Source: JAWVYT01 sp046483065
GTDB lineage: Bacteria; Gemmatimonadota; Gemmatimonadetes; Longimicrobiales; RSA9
Reading direction: 5' to 3'
NCBI GenBank assembly: GCA_046483065.1
Contig: JAWODW010000089.1
Coordinates: forward strand, 62,001-126,000
Length of the DNA stretch: 64,000 nt
In this document: positions 18,433 to 27,123 of the stretch, one piece after another
Layout: each line of letters begins with the position of its first letter
Position numbering within the stretch: position 1 is the stretch's first letter
Translations under genes and position numbers: made by a program
The notes under the pieces: generated by a model
Databases searched by the model: none
Told to the model about the DNA's origin: nothing
What the model saw: only the letters and a program-made list of their open reading frames with translations

Positions 18433-18567
18433 CAGGCCTCCTGTGGCGAGGAGTTCGGGCGGGCGGGTATGGCTCGGGCCACCGGATGCGGCAAGGATGT
18501 GTTGACGCCGGGCGGAAATCAAGATCCTGGCCGGGGGGGCGCGGTCCGGGCGCTGAGGCGGGCCCAA

Positions 18568-19042
18568 CTCTCGCTCTTGTCGGCGGCCTGCCAGATTCCG
18601 CCGTCCCTGAAGCCGTCAACAAGAGTCCATGGTTTGCGCTCCAGCCGCCCCACCCCGGCGTAGAACTCCGGGGGGATTCCTGCGGCTCAGGACCAGGTCC
18701 ACGGCGTGCGACCGAGTCCCCGACGTAGCCGTCTCGCTGCCAGCTCCTCCCCCTTTACCCTGGCTTCACCCTGGCCCGCTCCGGGCCGCCTTCGGTGAGG
18801 CCAACAACCTCTCTCCTCCCTGCCGCTGGCTCCGAATCTTCGCCACACCGGTAGTAGCCGGAACGTCGGGAGTACGGCACCGTGATGAGTCCAGGGTCTT
18901 CCTCGGCAGAACACAAGGGCAAGGCAGCGAGGGCTCACGTGCCGAAACCGGAGGACAATTGGCTGGAAGCGATGCGTAGGTCACCAGAACTGTACGAAAG
19001 CCCCCGTCTCGGACGGCAACCGCGAAGTCACGACCCAAACGC
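18568..19042. other. Unannotated spacer, no gene supported
   Basis: About 475 bp with slightly lower GC than the surroundings. Several short open frames exist on both strands, but none has a ribosome site, recognisable motif or convincing composition. It may be decayed mobile or coding DNA; I cannot name it. Confidence 0.4.
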
Positions 19043-19091
19043 AAAAAACCGCCGCCGGAAACCCTTGCGGCACAAGGACTTCCGGCGGCGG
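19043..19091 (-). terminator. Strong rho-independent terminator
   Basis: On the minus strand a 12-bp GC-rich stem (arms at 19080-19091 and 19049-19060) with further pairing in the loop is followed by a run of six T. It lies immediately downstream of the tRNA-Asn, and would end both tRNA and any readthrough from the helicase operon. Confidence 0.9.
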
Positions 19092-19096
19092 CTCAG

Positions 19097-19169
19097 CTCC
19101 CGCGGCTGGACTCGAACCAGCGACTCGGTGGTTAACAGCCACCTGCTCTACCAGCTGAGCTACGCGGGA
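19097..19169 (-). tRNA. tRNA-Asn (GUU)
   Basis: A complete 73-nt cloverleaf on the minus strand: acceptor TCCCGCG pairs with CGCGGGA plus discriminator G, the D-arm is GCTC/GAGC, the anticodon stem GGTGG/CCACC has loop CTGTTAA (anticodon GTT), and the T-arm is GCTGG-TTCGAGT-CCAGC. CCA is not encoded. It is followed by a strong terminator and lies 70 bp downstream of the helicase gene, a common kind of integration site for accessory DNA. Confidence 0.97.
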
Positions 19170-19239
19170 ATAGACGGCAAAAGGTAATCGGGGTCCCGAG
19201 GGGCGTCAACCGGCTCGGGCTGCTCGGGCGGGGCGACGG

Positions 19240-21813
19240 TCATGGCTCCCTCCGCACCAGGATCACCGCCCGTACGGACGGTCTCGGCCGGGTCCGAGCT
19301 GCCGGCCCTTCCGCTACCGGGCGCTGCCCGGTAGATGTCCCGAGCGCGGACTCGACGCGAGCCAGGAAGTCCGCGACGGAAGGGCTGTCGTGCCGGGGCG
19401 GCGCCTCCAGGAGCGCGGCGACCGCCGGCGCTCGCGCCGGGGATGCCGGGACGGCCAGGCCGCCGAGGAGGGTCTCCGCCCGTCTCACGGCCGCGGGGTC
19501 CAGCCCCGACCCGGCGTCGGCCAGCGCGTTCCGGATCCGGCGGGCCAGCCGCGCCGCGTTCCGGTCCAGCGGCGCGGGTGCCCGGTCCGTGATGTGCCGG
19601 GCCTGCAGGTGCGCCTCGACCTGCCGGACCACCCGATCCAAACGCCGGTGCCCGACCTCGGGGGCGGCATCCTGCGCCCGCGGGTCGGCCAGGGCGGCCT
19701 CGATGGCCCGGACCGCAGCGAGGGTCGGGTCCCGGACCGTGCCGTCCCGGAGGACCTCCAGCACGCGACTCCGGGAGTCCGGGGTGCCGCCCAGCAGGGC
19801 GACGGCCTGCAGATGCGAAGCGGCCTCGGTCAGGCCGACCTCCGTGACCTGGCGCCCGGACGCGGGAACGGCGGGAATGACGGGCCAGGCAGGAGTGGTG
19901 GGGGTCGGGTCCCCCGGCGCGGTGGCCCGGACCCACAGCGTGCGCAGCCCTTCCATCGGGACCGGGTCCTCGGCGGTCGCCCGCAGCGCTGTGTCGACCC
20001 GGTCGGGCCGCCCGGCCGCCAGCCCCTCCAGCAGCGCGTCCGCCGCCTCCTCGCCCAGGGCCGTCACGATGCCGTGGAGCTTGCGACGGAGCCGGCGCGT
20101 GAGCCCGAGCACCGCGTCCAGCCCGTTGGCGGGGACGAAGAGGTGGGGCACCACCTCCTGGTGGGGTGAGCCCAGCCGGTCCACGCGCCCGATCCGCTGC
20201 AGCAGCCGCACGGGGTTCCACGGCAGGTCGTAGCTGACCACGTGGCGCGCGTCCTGGAGGTTCAACCCCTCGGCCAGCACGTCGGTGGCGACGAGGACGT
20301 CCACCCGCTCGCGACCCGGCGGTTCCGGGCGACCGTTGGCCCCGGGCGCGAACCGGTCCACCACGCGGCCTCGCCCCGCGAGGCTCGCCCCCAGCCACGC
20401 GCCCCCGCCATCGATCCGGGCGACACGGAACCGGGGGAGCAGCGTCCGCCAGACCGCCTCCGCGGTGTCCCGGTACTCGGTGAAGACCAGGACCTTCTCG
20501 CCCTCCAGCGATCGGAGAAGGCCGACCAGGGCCCGGGCCTTGGGGTCGGGATCCGGGGTGGAGGGGGCGCCGCCCGCGGATTGCGTGGACTCGTCGCCGA
20601 GGAGCCGGTCCAGCCGCCGGATATCCCGGTCCGCGGCGGCCGCCAGGGCGGGCAGATCCAGCTCCGGCGGGGCCGGTTCCGCCACTACCCCCAGGAGGAG
20701 GAGCTGGAACGGGTCGTGGTCCCCGCCGATCCGGCGGTCGGCGGGTCGGAGCAGTCGCCCGGCCGTGGCGGCCTCCCGGAACGCCGCCAGGAACTCGCGA
20801 AGTCGGCCCACGCTGGCCTGGAGCGCCGCGGCGCCGGAGTCCAGCCGCTTGAGGAGCCCGAGCCGGAGGAGCGGCGCCGCGCCGGGACCGTACGCCGACA
20901 GCTCCAGCGCCTCGATGCACTCCAGCCGCGCCGCCAGCCCCGGGCTCGGATAGCGGTGGACGCGGGGTGGGACGCGCTCGGGGAAGGTCACGATCCCGTG
21001 GTCGCGGCCCGGACGGTCCGCCCGCCCATCGGGCCGGCTGGCCGCATAGCCGAAACGGGTCTCCACCATGCGACGGCTCCGCCGGACCACCAGCTCCCGG
21101 ACCACCGCCCGGATCCCCGCGGCGTCGGAGTGATCGAACAGGCCCCGGAGGCTGGGGACGCCAGCGTCCCGGAGCCCATCGTCGGGCAGGAAGAGGCGGA
21201 CGAGGTGGTAGAGGTCGTCCACGGTGTTGTTGATGGGCGTGGCCGTCAGGAAAAGGCACTCCGCGCGGGGCTCCACAAGGCGGGCGAGGGCGGCGTAGCG
21301 GCGGGTGGTCGGGTTCCGGAACCGGTGCGCCTCGTCCACCACCACCAGCCGGGGACCCGCGGCCGCCCGGACCGACACACCACGGCTCAGTTGGGCGTGG
21401 GACACCAGCCGGTACCTGCCGCTCCGTCCGGACCCCCGGGACGTCTCCCGTCCGGAGCCCCGGGAGGTCTCCCGCCCGGAGGACCGCGCAGCGCCCGGAC
21501 CCGACGCCCGCACCACCCGCCGCAGAAGAGGCCGCCACAGTCCCCGGAGTGCTGCCGGGATCGCCACCACCACGTCGCCGCCCGACCGGAGCCGCTCCTC
21601 GATCAGCGCCAGCGCCACGTACGTCTTCCCCAGCCCCACCGCGTCCGCCAGGATCGCCCCGCCACGGCGGTCGATGATCCGCCGCAGCCGATCCGCCGCG
21701 GCCGCCTGGAAGTCCGTAAGCGGATGGACCCGGGCGCCATCGCCGGCATCCTCCTCTCCGAACAGCGCGTGGAGGATGACAAGCGCCACGTCACGGGGCG
21801 GCCGCCACTCCAC
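19240..21813 (-). CDS. SNF2/DEAD-like superfamily 2 helicase
   Basis: An 857-residue SF2 ATPase. Motif I is ADAVGLGKT (about 56-64), motif II VVVDEAHRF (about 157-165), motif III FLTATPINN, and the second RecA domain holds VFTEYRDTAEAVWRTL and LVATDVLAEGLNLQ, ending with RLLQRIGRVDRLGS. These match the SNF2-like helicases found in restriction and DISARM/BREX-type systems. A 24-bp in-frame tandem repeat (near 21426-21480) gives an RETSRGSG linker between motifs I and II. The GTG start has GGAG at 7-nt spacing and overlaps the PLD-like gene by 23 bp; a GTG at 21789, just after that gene's stop, is the alternative. It is the last gene of the three-gene operon. Confidence 0.9.
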   Translation of the reverse strand: MEWRPPRDVALVILHALFGEEDAGDGARVHPLTDFQAAAADRLRRIIDRRGGAILADAVGLGKTYVALALIEERLRSGGDVVVAIPAALRGLWRPLLRRVVRASGPGAARSSGRETSRGSGRETSRGSGRSGRYRLVSHAQLSRGVSVRAAAGPRLVVVDEAHRFRNPTTRRYAALARLVEPRAECLFLTATPINNTVDDLYHLVRLFLPDDGLRDAGVPSLRGLFDHSDAAGIRAVVRELVVRRSRRMVETRFGYAASRPDGRADRPGRDHGIVTFPERVPPRVHRYPSPGLAARLECIEALELSAYGPGAAPLLRLGLLKRLDSGAAALQASVGRLREFLAAFREAATAGRLLRPADRRIGGDHDPFQLLLLGVVAEPAPPELDLPALAAAADRDIRRLDRLLGDESTQSAGGAPSTPDPDPKARALVGLLRSLEGEKVLVFTEYRDTAEAVWRTLLPRFRVARIDGGGAWLGASLAGRGRVVDRFAPGANGRPEPPGRERVDVLVATDVLAEGLNLQDARHVVSYDLPWNPVRLLQRIGRVDRLGSPHQEVVPHLFVPANGLDAVLGLTRRLRRKLHGIVTALGEEAADALLEGLAAGRPDRVDTALRATAEDPVPMEGLRTLWVRATAPGDPTPTTPAWPVIPAVPASGRQVTEVGLTEAASHLQAVALLGGTPDSRSRVLEVLRDGTVRDPTLAAVRAIEAALADPRAQDAAPEVGHRRLDRVVRQVEAHLQARHITDRAPAPLDRNAARLARRIRNALADAGSGLDPAAVRRAETLLGGLAVPASPARAPAVAALLEAPPRHDSPSVADFLARVESALGTSTGQRPVAEGPAARTRPRPSVRAVILVRREP

Positions 21814-22324
21814 CGACCCGCTCCAGCACGGCCAGGATGGCCGGGAGGACGTCGTGGGAACGGGCCCACAGCTCGTCGAACCGTCGGCCCAGCAGCGTCC
21901 GCGTCCCGGCGTCATGCGAAGCCACCGTAAACGACGGTCCGACAGTCAGATGCGGACTTCCGAAGTAGTGTGCCCCCAGCAGGCAGCGGCCGCCGTCCGG
22001 GCCGTGATACACGGAGAAGTCCGGCGTCCACGCGCCGATGCCGGCGGACCGGACCTCGAGACGCCCGCTCCGGGCCCAGCGGATGAGCCCCTCCACGGCC
22101 CGGCGGTCGGCGGCATCGGTGTCGAGGAGAGTGGACGCATCGAGGTGGCCGAGGAGTACCCGGCACCGCTCAGGGCCGGCCACCTCCTCCTCCGCCAGGT
22201 CGAGGTTGGCCAGGCGGATCCGGGCGATGGCGAAGTCGACGCGGTCGGCGCCGGCCATGAGCTCCCCGATCACCTGCCGGAGCGGCGGCGACGCGGCCTC
22301 GTCGAGGAGCCGGAGCGTAGTCAC
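21791..22324 (-). CDS. PLD-like small protein of the methyltransferase/helicase operon
   Basis: A 177-residue protein whose GTG start overlaps the methyltransferase stop (GTGA) and whose end overlaps the helicase start, so translation is coupled on both sides. The order of elements (an N-terminal helix, LLDTDAAD, LEVRSAGI, then DFSVYHGPDGG, LLGAHYFGSPH and FDELWARSHDV) resembles a single phospholipase D half like those next to SNF2 helicases. The canonical HxKx4D site is not present: the histidine (about 104) is followed by GPDGG rather than a lysine. It may be a non-catalytic adaptor or a different fold. The PLD assignment is inference. Confidence 0.65.
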   Translation of the reverse strand: MTTLRLLDEAASPPLRQVIGELMAGADRVDFAIARIRLANLDLAEEEVAGPERCRVLLGHLDASTLLDTDAADRRAVEGLIRWARSGRLEVRSAGIGAWTPDFSVYHGPDGGRCLLGAHYFGSPHLTVGPSFTVASHDAGTRTLLGRRFDELWARSHDVLPAILAVLERVGGVAAAP

Positions 22325-25300
22325 GCGGTCCTCCGGCCGGCGGTGATCTCCGGTGCCGGGTCGCGGCTGTCGGTTCCCGATCCGACGGTCTCGCCTCTGA
22401 GCCAGCGATCGAACCGGCCCAGATGCTCGAGGTCGTCGGGCCGGAGGCCGAAAAGGGCTCCCACCGCCCGGTCCAGGCGGACCTGGTCGGCGGGAGGGAT
22501 CCCCCGGGCGCGGTGCGCCGCGGCCGAGATGGCCCGGATCTCCGGGGCGGCCGCGTGCTCGCGCCAGGCCCCGGGGAGCGGGAGCGTCGAGAGGGTCCAG
22601 GCGAAGAACCGGAAGCGGGCGTCCTTCGCCCGCTCGGCCACGGCCCGGGCGAAGGCCCGGACGGGTAGGGAGTTGAGCAGCCCCGCCAGGAGGAGGCCGG
22701 CCTCCTCGTCCGGCGTGGGCAGGAAGTACACGGTGTTGAGGGGGACCAGCGCTCGGTCGGCGCCATCGGACCGCACTGCGGCCGGGAGCGCCACGGCCCG
22801 GAGCGTGTCGGACAGGTCGTGCCAGGCGACCTTGGGCCCCAGCGTCTCCGGTGCCAGCCGGAACACGGCGCCCAGCGGCAGCCCGGCGCGGTAGCCCGTC
22901 CGCCCCTCGAGCCGGTCCCGGTGCCGCTCCAGGTACGACGTCAACCGCGGCCCGGGCTCGGCCGGCTCCCCGCGTTCGTCGTGGCACCAGACCACGTGCC
23001 CGCTGACGTCGTAACGAAATGCGTCGATGTCGGCCCCCCGGACCAGCGGCCGGAGCCCGGCCGTCTCCACCACCGCCCGGTACTTCCCCGCCGCCCGCGA
23101 TGACGCACCGCCTCGCCGGGTCCGCCCGTACCCCTCCGCCTCGATCTCCGACAGCCCGCCCAGCTTCGGCTCCGCCGAGCAGATCAGCACGTCGTTCGCG
23201 CCCGTCATGATCCCGCGCCGGACCCGCAGCCCCGGGTGCCGCCCCAGCGGGGGTCCCGCCGCCTGCATCCGCCGCAACACCGCCCGCACGTCCGGCGGCG
23301 CCAGCAGCCACGGACTCGCCGGGTCGTCCGGGAACAGCGGCAGGTCGCCCTGTGAAACCCGGAACTCCAGCGGGGCCACCCCGCGCCGGGCCATCCGGAC
23401 CCGGACGAGGCGGGGATCGGGCTCCGCCGCCGTCGGAGCCCCGTCGCCGGGGCGGGCCGCATTCGCGTCGCCGGGGTGGGCGGCGTTCACGCCGCCGGTT
23501 CGACCGCTGGCGGCCCGGCCCGTATCCGACGCCGGCGCGCGGCCCACCAGCACCCCCGCGAATGCGTCCGCCCTGAAGACCGCGCGCTGATCCAGCGCGT
23601 GGTCCTCGATGAGCGCGAACTCCAGGTCCCGCAGCAACATACGCCGTGCCGCGGCGCCGTATAGCGCCCGGAAACATTTGGCGGGGACGAGCACGGCCAG
23701 CACGCCGCCGGGGGCCAGGAGACGGAGGGCGCGCTCGACGAAGAGGAGCGAGAGATCGACCTGGCCGCCGCCGGCCACGGGCGCGCCGGTGAGCTCGGCG
23801 GCGGCGGTCCAGCCGGGCGCCCGGCAGACCTCGAACCGGTCGGCGATCTTGCGGAGGTGGCCCGGCCACCGGTGGCTGCGGACCCACGGCGGGTTGGAGA
23901 CCACGAGGTCGAACCCGGCGGCGTCGCCGAAGTGGATGGCGAAGGAGAAGAAGGGCAGCGCGTCGTCCTCTTTGAGGCGACGGGCGATCCCGTCGAGCTC
24001 CCGGATCCGACGCTCGACGCGGCCCGCTTCGGCCGCGGCGCGGCGGGCGGGCTCGGGGACGTCGCCGAAGAGGTCCCGGTCTGCGGCCCGTGCCCGGAGC
24101 TGCTTGAGCTGCCGCTCCCGTGCGCCGCGCACGCCGTCGAGCCATCGCCGGGCGAGCCGGCCCTCGGCCCTGCGGACGCGGTCCCGTGCCAGCGCCCGCT
24201 CCTCGGGGCCGGACGCCACGTAGGCCCGTGCCGCCGGCTCCAGCGCCCGGAGCGCGCGTCGGGTGTCGGCGTGCCGGAGCGGGTGCCAGTGGAGCGCCTC
24301 GTCGGCGTCCATGGCGCCCAGGTCCAGGGGGTCGACCAGCGCGTCGCCCTGCCGGATCCGGCGGTCGAGGTTCGGGAGCGGCCGGACCCGGTCGTCGTCC
24401 TCGGACAGCGCGAGCCAGAGCCGGAGCGAGCAGAGGAGCGCGGCGTCGTCCAGCAGGTCCACGCCGTGGAGCCCCGTGGCGACGATTTCACGACGGATCT
24501 CGCCCCGCGGCCGGTCGGAGAGCGGTGCGGCGGCGGTGCTCAGCCGGCGAAGCGCCCCCAGCAGGAACGCGCCCGATCCGCACGCGGGGTCCAGCACCCG
24601 GACGCGCTCCAGTGACTTGCGGACCCGGTACCGGGTGGGCGCCGGCAGCGCGGCGGCCCTGCCCTCCACCACCACCGCCGGGTCGGCCTCGGGCACCCGG
24701 CCGGCCACGTACGTCGCCACGGCCTCCTTCACGACCCGGTCCACCACGGGCGCCGGCGTGTAGAAGCTGCCGGTGTCGCTCCGGGCCTCCGGCGCCATGA
24801 GCCCCTCGAAGACGCGCCCCAGGACCTCCGGGTCGACGCCGAACCCGGCGCCGGCCTCCCGGGTGGTGAAGCGGTAGCGTTCCAGGAGGTCGTCGAAACA
24901 GGCCCGGACCTCGTCGTCCGGGAGGTCCAGCTCCGGGAACCGGCGCTCCAGGGCGTGGCGCTCGAAGAGGCCGCCGTTCAGGTACGGCAGGTCGCCCAGC
25001 TGCCGGGCCGCCGGATCCCGGTCCTCGGGGCGGCGGTTGAGCGCGCCGAAGAAGAGGGGCTGGAGCCGGGCCCGGAAGAACGACCGGGGCTGGCGGGCCG
25101 CTCCGGAGGCTGGACCGGCGGCGTCGTCCGGGGTCCGCCCGTCGTCGCCCTCGGAGCCCGCCTGTACCCGCGGCCGGGCGCCGGCCCAGAGCCCGAAGAG
25201 ACGGACCAGGTAGCGGTCGTCGCCGGCCAGCGCGCCGCGCTTCTGGAGGAAGTAGAGGAACGTCAGGCGACTCAGGAACAGCAGCGCCAGCTGCGCCCGC

Positions 25301-25968
25301 TCCCTCGCCGCGTCGTCCGGGATCCCGGTCCACGCCTCGGCCACCGCGCCCCGGCGGCCCCGGAAGTCACGGAAGAACGCACGGGTGACCCGGGACCGGT
25401 CCAGCGCCCGGGCGTGGCGGATGGCCAGCTCGAGACCGCGCTCACCGTTCGACGGCGCCATCTCCTCCAGGGCCTCGATGTCCGACGGCCGGATGGCCGC
25501 CCGCTCCAGCGTCAGGTGACGGAACGCGTCGTCGAGCCCGAACGTGCCCAGCACCAGCCGCCGGTACCCCGGGCTCGCCGCCACGAACAGGTGCAGCCGC
25601 GCCGGGTTCCGCGACCGGACCCTCCGGGCCAGCCAGGCGACCCGGTCCGTCCCCGTCCCCGGCGCCGCCTCCATCAGCAGCGCGTCCAGCGAGCCGGATC
25701 GTCCGGCCACCACCAGCGACCGGATGTCCGGCGCGTCGGCGAGGCCGTAGGCGGCCCACGCGTCGCGGGGGAGCTCGTCGCCGCCCGGATCGCTCGGATT
25801 GTCCAGGTCGCTGGGATCGTTCGGGTCGCCCGGGCCGCCCGGGCCGCCCGGGCCGGCCGCGTTGGTACCGCCCGGCGGGTCGAAGCCCAGGCGGGCGAGG
25901 AGTCGGGAAACGCCGGCGCGGTCGCGGGCGCCACGGATCAGGTCGGGGAACGGCGGTCGGGTGTCCAT
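22321..25968 (-). CDS. Large Eco57I/PglX-like N6-adenine DNA methyltransferase
   Basis: A 1215-residue methyltransferase. Motif I, DPACGSGAFLLG (about 459-470), binds S-adenosylmethionine; the catalytic motif NPPW (about 692-695) defines a gamma-class N6-adenine enzyme. A 400-residue N-terminal region, a helical insert between the motifs and a long target-recognition C-terminal half follow the type IIG/PglX layout. No PD-ExK nuclease motif is obvious to me at the N-terminus. Gly/Pro/Asp-rich linkers near residues 38-63 and 830-850 are low complexity. The ATG has no clear ribosome site of its own; a leader mini-ORF with a strong site overlaps it. First gene of the operon. Confidence 0.9.
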   Translation of the reverse strand: MDTRPPFPDLIRGARDRAGVSRLLARLGFDPPGGTNAAGPGGPGGPGDPNDPSDLDNPSDPGGDELPRDAWAAYGLADAPDIRSLVVAGRSGSLDALLMEAAPGTGTDRVAWLARRVRSRNPARLHLFVAASPGYRRLVLGTFGLDDAFRHLTLERAAIRPSDIEALEEMAPSNGERGLELAIRHARALDRSRVTRAFFRDFRGRRGAVAEAWTGIPDDAARERAQLALLFLSRLTFLYFLQKRGALAGDDRYLVRLFGLWAGARPRVQAGSEGDDGRTPDDAAGPASGAARQPRSFFRARLQPLFFGALNRRPEDRDPAARQLGDLPYLNGGLFERHALERRFPELDLPDDEVRACFDDLLERYRFTTREAGAGFGVDPEVLGRVFEGLMAPEARSDTGSFYTPAPVVDRVVKEAVATYVAGRVPEADPAVVVEGRAAALPAPTRYRVRKSLERVRVLDPACGSGAFLLGALRRLSTAAAPLSDRPRGEIRREIVATGLHGVDLLDDAALLCSLRLWLALSEDDDRVRPLPNLDRRIRQGDALVDPLDLGAMDADEALHWHPLRHADTRRALRALEPAARAYVASGPEERALARDRVRRAEGRLARRWLDGVRGARERQLKQLRARAADRDLFGDVPEPARRAAAEAGRVERRIRELDGIARRLKEDDALPFFSFAIHFGDAAGFDLVVSNPPWVRSHRWPGHLRKIADRFEVCRAPGWTAAAELTGAPVAGGGQVDLSLLFVERALRLLAPGGVLAVLVPAKCFRALYGAAARRMLLRDLEFALIEDHALDQRAVFRADAFAGVLVGRAPASDTGRAASGRTGGVNAAHPGDANAARPGDGAPTAAEPDPRLVRVRMARRGVAPLEFRVSQGDLPLFPDDPASPWLLAPPDVRAVLRRMQAAGPPLGRHPGLRVRRGIMTGANDVLICSAEPKLGGLSEIEAEGYGRTRRGGASSRAAGKYRAVVETAGLRPLVRGADIDAFRYDVSGHVVWCHDERGEPAEPGPRLTSYLERHRDRLEGRTGYRAGLPLGAVFRLAPETLGPKVAWHDLSDTLRAVALPAAVRSDGADRALVPLNTVYFLPTPDEEAGLLLAGLLNSLPVRAFARAVAERAKDARFRFFAWTLSTLPLPGAWREHAAAPEIRAISAAAHRARGIPPADQVRLDRAVGALFGLRPDDLEHLGRFDRWLRGETVGSGTDSRDPAPEITAGRRTA

Positions 25969-25991
25969 GCGTGGCAATACTGCTCACGCAT
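25938..25991 (-). other. Leader mini-ORF overlapping the methyltransferase start
   Basis: On the minus strand GGAGGT lies 6 nt before an ATG that opens a 17-codon frame (MREQYCHAWTPDRRSPT) ending inside the methyltransferase gene. The methyltransferase ATG lies within it in another frame. It could couple translation or limit methyltransferase synthesis; it might also be chance. Confidence 0.4.
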
Positions 25992-26084
25992 TGGGGCACC
26001 TCCATGGCGGGATGGGACGAGTTTTGGCCCTCGACCGCCGGATTCGATCACCGACGCGTCGTTGCGGGGACTGGCGGGCGCTGC

Positions 26085-26377
26085 CGGCTGCGCCGTCAGC
26101 GCGACTGGGGGATGAGCCGGGCGAGGCGGGGTGCGTGGTGGGGCTGCGGGCTTCGCGGCGATGTCCGGACTGGGGGACTGGGGAGGGTGAGGCCGCGGCG
26201 GGAGTGGTCGAGCTTGGGCCTCGCGGCGGGGTCGGGGGCTACGCCCCGAACCCGGAATCCACCCCGCTGCCCCCAGTCCCCCAGTCCCGAAAAGTGACGA
26301 AGTCGGGGCTTACCGCCGCGAAGTCTCGCACGCGATGAACCCCACCCCCAGTCGCGTGGACGCCGCGCCGGCGGCGT
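26085..26377. repeat. Dispersed nested palindromic repeat, copy 3
   Basis: A roughly 290-bp imperfect palindrome. The left half has GCGCGACTGGGGG (about 26098-26110), a CTTCGCGGCG block and the arm GACTGGGGGACTGGGG (26168-26183); the right half has CCCCAGTCCCCCAGTC (26271-26286), CGCCGCGAAG and CCCCCAGTCGCG in mirror order. It fills the gap between csaA and the methyltransferase operon, reaching the csaA stop. Confidence 0.85.
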
Positions 26378-26734
26378 TCACGCCAGTCTCCACCCCCGCA
26401 CATCCCCGCCGCCATCCGGTCGGACCAGCACGACGTCCCCCGGGTCGTCGGGGTCGACCACGCCCAGGACCAGGACTTCGCTGACGAAGCCGGCAATGCG
26501 GCGAGGCGGGAGGTTGACCACGCCGAGGACGGTGGTGCCGACGAGCTCGTCGGGCATGTAGCGTCGCGTGAGCTGGGCGCTGGAGGTCTTCGTGCCGATC
26601 TCGTCGCCGAAGTCGATCCAGAGCTTCATGGACGGATTCCTCGCCTCCGGGAACGGCTCGCCTCGCCGGATCCGGCCGGCGCGGATGTCGAGCTCGAGGA
26701 AGGTGTCGATGTCGACCTGGTCTCGGATGGCCAT
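26378..26734 (-). CDS. csaA: CsaA-type tRNA-binding domain protein
   Basis: A 118-residue cytoplasmic protein with the EMAPII/Trbp111-like OB fold that binds tRNA; the Bacillus member was described as a secretion chaperone. Family features include the opening FLELDIRAGRI, the block ARNPSMKLWIDFG, then TKTSSAQLTRRYMPDELVG and VVNLPPRRIAGFVSEVLVLG. Length is normal and the domain complete. The ATG at 26734 starts MAIRDQVDIDTF; no strong ribosome site precedes it. It lies between two copies of the intergenic palindrome, so is probably its own unit. Confidence 0.92.
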   Translation of the reverse strand: MAIRDQVDIDTFLELDIRAGRIRRGEPFPEARNPSMKLWIDFGDEIGTKTSSAQLTRRYMPDELVGTTVLGVVNLPPRRIAGFVSEVLVLGVVDPDDPGDVVLVRPDGGGDVRGWRLA

Positions 26735-26807
26735 GGTAGTTGGGTAGGGAGAGGTCGTTGTGGCTCACACGTAGAGTGGGGGGACCGCGAGTGGCGCGCC
26801 ATCCTGG

Positions 26808-27047
26808 GCGCCGCCGGCTGCGCCGTCGGCGCGATGGGGGGTGGGGTTCGCGGCTGAGTTGGGTTCGCGATGGGGTTCCGGCCCGCCGGCTCGTTCGGGA
26901 CTGGGGGACTGGGAGATCGCGCGTGGAACCGCATATGCGCTGGACGGCGCGTGGTTCCCCCCAGTCCCCCAGTCCGACGGGCGACGAAGCCGGCTGATGA
27001 TCGCCGCGAACCCGCGGCCGCCCCGCACCAATCCCCCAGTCGCGGGG
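26808..27047. repeat. Dispersed nested palindromic repeat, copy 4
   Basis: The same architecture as copy 3: outer CGCGATGGGGGGTGGGG motif, inner arm GACTGGGGGACTGGG (26899-26913), inverse arm CCCCAGTCCCCCAGTC (26959-26974), and outer CCCCCAGTCGCGG near 27045. The outer flank GCCGCCGGCTGCGCCGTC is nearly that of copy 3. It occupies the gap between csaA and the lipoprotein gene. Confidence 0.85.
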
Positions 27048-27123
27048 CCCTTCACCACGCCGAGACTTCCGTCACCCGATGAACCGTTCCATGGGCTTGG
27101 TCAGCCGACCGGGAAACCCCGCC

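Noticed and set aside
18882..19187. Plus-strand ORF ending in RGWTRTSDSVVNSHLLYQLSYAG
   Set aside because: That segment is the familiar translation of a tRNA gene on the other strand; the frame runs across tRNA-Asn and its terminator.
19097..25968. Integrated element bounded by tRNA-derived attachment repeats
   Set aside because: The tRNA position is suggestive, but I find no integrase and no duplicate of the tRNA 3' end on the far side within the window.
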